Part shown: in pieces, positions 62,795 to 64,000 of the stretch
How positions within the stretch are numbered: the stretch's first letter is position 1
How the letters are laid out: the number at the start of each line of letters is the position of its first letter
Assembly: GCA_963817735.1 (NCBI GenBank)
Contig: CAWFPP010000026.1
Location: 1-64,000, forward strand
Length of the DNA stretch: 64,000 nt
Direction: 5' to 3'
From: Bog-473 sp963817735
GTDB taxonomy: Bacteria > Actinomycetota > Acidimicrobiia > Acidimicrobiales > RAAP-2
Position numbers and translations under genes: made by a program
Notes under the pieces: generated by a model
Told to the model about the DNA's origin: nothing
Databases searched by the model: none
What the model saw: the letters and a program-made list of their open reading frames with translations, nothing else

Positions 62795-63874
62795 GTGAGC
62801 GTCCGGCATCTGGAGCTGGCGGATTTCCGTCTCTTCCGCAACGCCCACATCGACCTGGACGCCGAGGGCACGACCGTCATCACGGGAGCGAACGGCACCG
62901 GGAAGACCAGCGTCCTCGAGGCGCTGGCCTACCTCGGGACCCGCCGGTCCTTCCGCGGTGCGCCGCCCGAGGCCATGGTGCGCTCCGGGGCCGAGAGCGC
63001 CATCGTGCGGGCCGAGCTCGAGGCTCGCGACAGCCCCACCCTGGTGGAGGCCCAGATACTGCCGACCGGACGCAGCCGCACGAAGGTCAACCGCAAGCCG
63101 GTCAGCGGACGGCGCGAATTGGGCGCCGCCGCGCCGTGCACGGTTTTCTCGCCCGAGGACCTGGTCATCGTCAGCGGAGGCCCGAAAGGACGGCGCGAAG
63201 TCCTCGACGACGCGCTGACGCTGCTCGACGCCGAGGGGGCGCGGGCCGCCGACGAGACCGAACGTGTCTTGCGCCAGCGTGCCGCCTTGTTGCGCCAGTC
63301 GGGCGGTCGCGCCGGAGCGGAGATCACCGCCACGCTCGACGTGTGGGACCAGCGGCTGGCCGACGCCGCCAAGGTGCTGGTGGCCGGCCGCGAGGCGCTG
63401 GCGGGGGATCTCGCTCCCCTGGTGGCCTCGGCCTACGGCCATCTGGCCGGCGTCGGGGACCAGGTCGTCACCGTGCTGCGCTACGTCCGCAGCTGGGACG
63501 GGGACCTCCTCGACGCGCTGGCCGCCTCCCGCACGGCCGACCTGCGGCGCGGCGTGAACACCGTGGGCCCCCACCGTGACGACCTGCTCCTCGAGATCGA
63601 CGGGAGGGAAGCCCGGACCCATGCCTCCCAGGGAGAGCAGCGCTGCCTGGCGCTGGCCCTGCGTCTGGGCGTCCACCGGCTCGTCCGCAGCCGGACCGGG
63701 CTCGTCCCGACCCTGCTGCTCGACGATGTCTTCTCCGAGCTGGACCCGGCCCGCAGCCGGGCCCTGGTCGCCGAACTGCCTGCAGGCCAGTCCATCCTGA
63801 CGACGGCCGCGCCGCTCCCCGAGGGGATCGTGGTGGCACGGCTACTCCCCGTGCAGAGCTTGGATGTCCCGTGA
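62795..63874 (+). CDS. recF: DNA replication and repair protein RecF
   Basis: 359 residues. SMC-like ATPase: HLELADFRLFRNAHIDLDAE, Walker A GANGTGKTSVLEALAYLG, signature THASQGEQRCLALALRLG and Walker B LLLDDVFSELDPARS. It loads RecA at gaps. GTG 62795. Its stop overlaps the next gene by 4 nt (GTGA). Confidence 0.97.
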   Translation: MSVRHLELADFRLFRNAHIDLDAEGTTVITGANGTGKTSVLEALAYLGTRRSFRGAPPEAMVRSGAESAIVRAELEARDSPTLVEAQILPTGRSRTKVNRKPVSGRRELGAAAPCTVFSPEDLVIVSGGPKGRREVLDDALTLLDAEGARAADETERVLRQRAALLRQSGGRAGAEITATLDVWDQRLADAAKVLVAGREALAGDLAPLVASAYGHLAGVGDQVVTVLRYVRSWDGDLLDALAASRTADLRRGVNTVGPHRDDLLLEIDGREARTHASQGEQRCLALALRLGVHRLVRSRTGLVPTLLLDDVFSELDPARSRALVAELPAGQSILTTAAPLPEGIVVARLLPVQSLDVP

Positions 63875-64000
63875 CGAGGGGACGGCGTGACCACGGCCCA
63901 CGACGGGTGGGCGACTCGATGCCCCGCCTGCTGAACCGGCTGGGATCGGCACCGACGCCAGCCGTGATGGAGGCCGTCTTCAGCCGCTGGGAAGAACTGG
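63871..64000 (+). CDS. DUF721/DciA-like protein, N-terminal part
   Basis: The first 43 codons only; the gene continues past the window. VGDSMPRLLNRLGSAPTPAV followed by FSRWEEL is the DUF721 start seen between recF and gyrB in actinobacteria (Rv0004-like). DciA homologues load DnaB at origins. GTG 63871 overlaps the recF stop, so expression is coupled. Confidence 0.8.
   Translation, partial: MTRGRRDHGPRRVGDSMPRLLNRLGSAPTPAVMEAVFSRWEEL

Overview
High-GC, gene-dense chromosomal DNA from an actinobacterium. Family content, leaderless TANNNT promoters and gene order all fit. The abundant GYWLVAADGGIF-type repeats and the overall repertoire make an uncultured Acidimicrobiia-like lineage my best guess (inference). 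The right third is the replication-origin neighbourhood. Its order, from a CCA-adding enzyme through a DUF6049 protein, murJ, trxB, trxA, cwlM, parB, parA, rsmG, jag, yidC, yidD, rnpA and rpmH to dnaA, oriC, dnaN, recF and a DUF721 gene, matches the mycobacterial block Rv3907c to Rv0004 as I recall it. Directly beside it is a second conserved block, dnaB, rplI, rpsR, ssb, rpsF, panB, a DUF5318 gene, padR and ino1. In mycobacteria that block lies on the other side of dnaA.

Layout. 1-9.5 kb: start of an oxidoreductase, a frameshifted aldo/keto reductase and GH36 alpha-galactosidase, a Tat-exported amidohydrolase, a GGDEF signalling protein, a membrane protein and a TauD-type dioxygenase. 9.5-17 kb: two divergent ABC transporter sets, one in an operon with a histidine kinase and LuxR-type regulator. 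17-25.8 kb: patatin, wax-ester synthase/DGAT, DUF2505 and PPOX proteins, a RegX3-like regulator, peroxiredoxin, SDR, MFS exporter and PIG-L deacetylase. 25.9-29 kb: a three-gene DNA-repair operon (LigD-type polymerase, HhH+PHP protein, ATP-dependent ligase). 29-31 kb: class II aldolase and amidohydrolase. 31-35.2 kb: a tightly coupled five-gene operon that I consider the most novel item. It encodes a MauD-like thioredoxin protein, an unknown protein, a MauE-like protein, a Tat-exported Cys-rich MauA-like domain fused to propeller-type repeats, and a CcdA/MauF-like membrane protein. 35.1-37.1 kb: an atypical GNAT gene, a PPOX remnant and a Cof-type HAD phosphatase. 37.1-64 kb: the two conserved blocks.

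Two global properties affect interpretation. First, single-base frame breaks occur in genes that cannot plausibly be lost (dnaA, dnaB, rnpA) as well as in the AKR and GH36 genes, so the sequence very probably contains indel errors. Second, at least a dozen genes have a TANNNT-like hexamer 6-8 nt before the start codon and no Shine-Dalgarno sequence, which indicates leaderless transcripts and helps choose starts. I saw no CRISPR array, rRNA, tRNA, insertion sequence or prophage.
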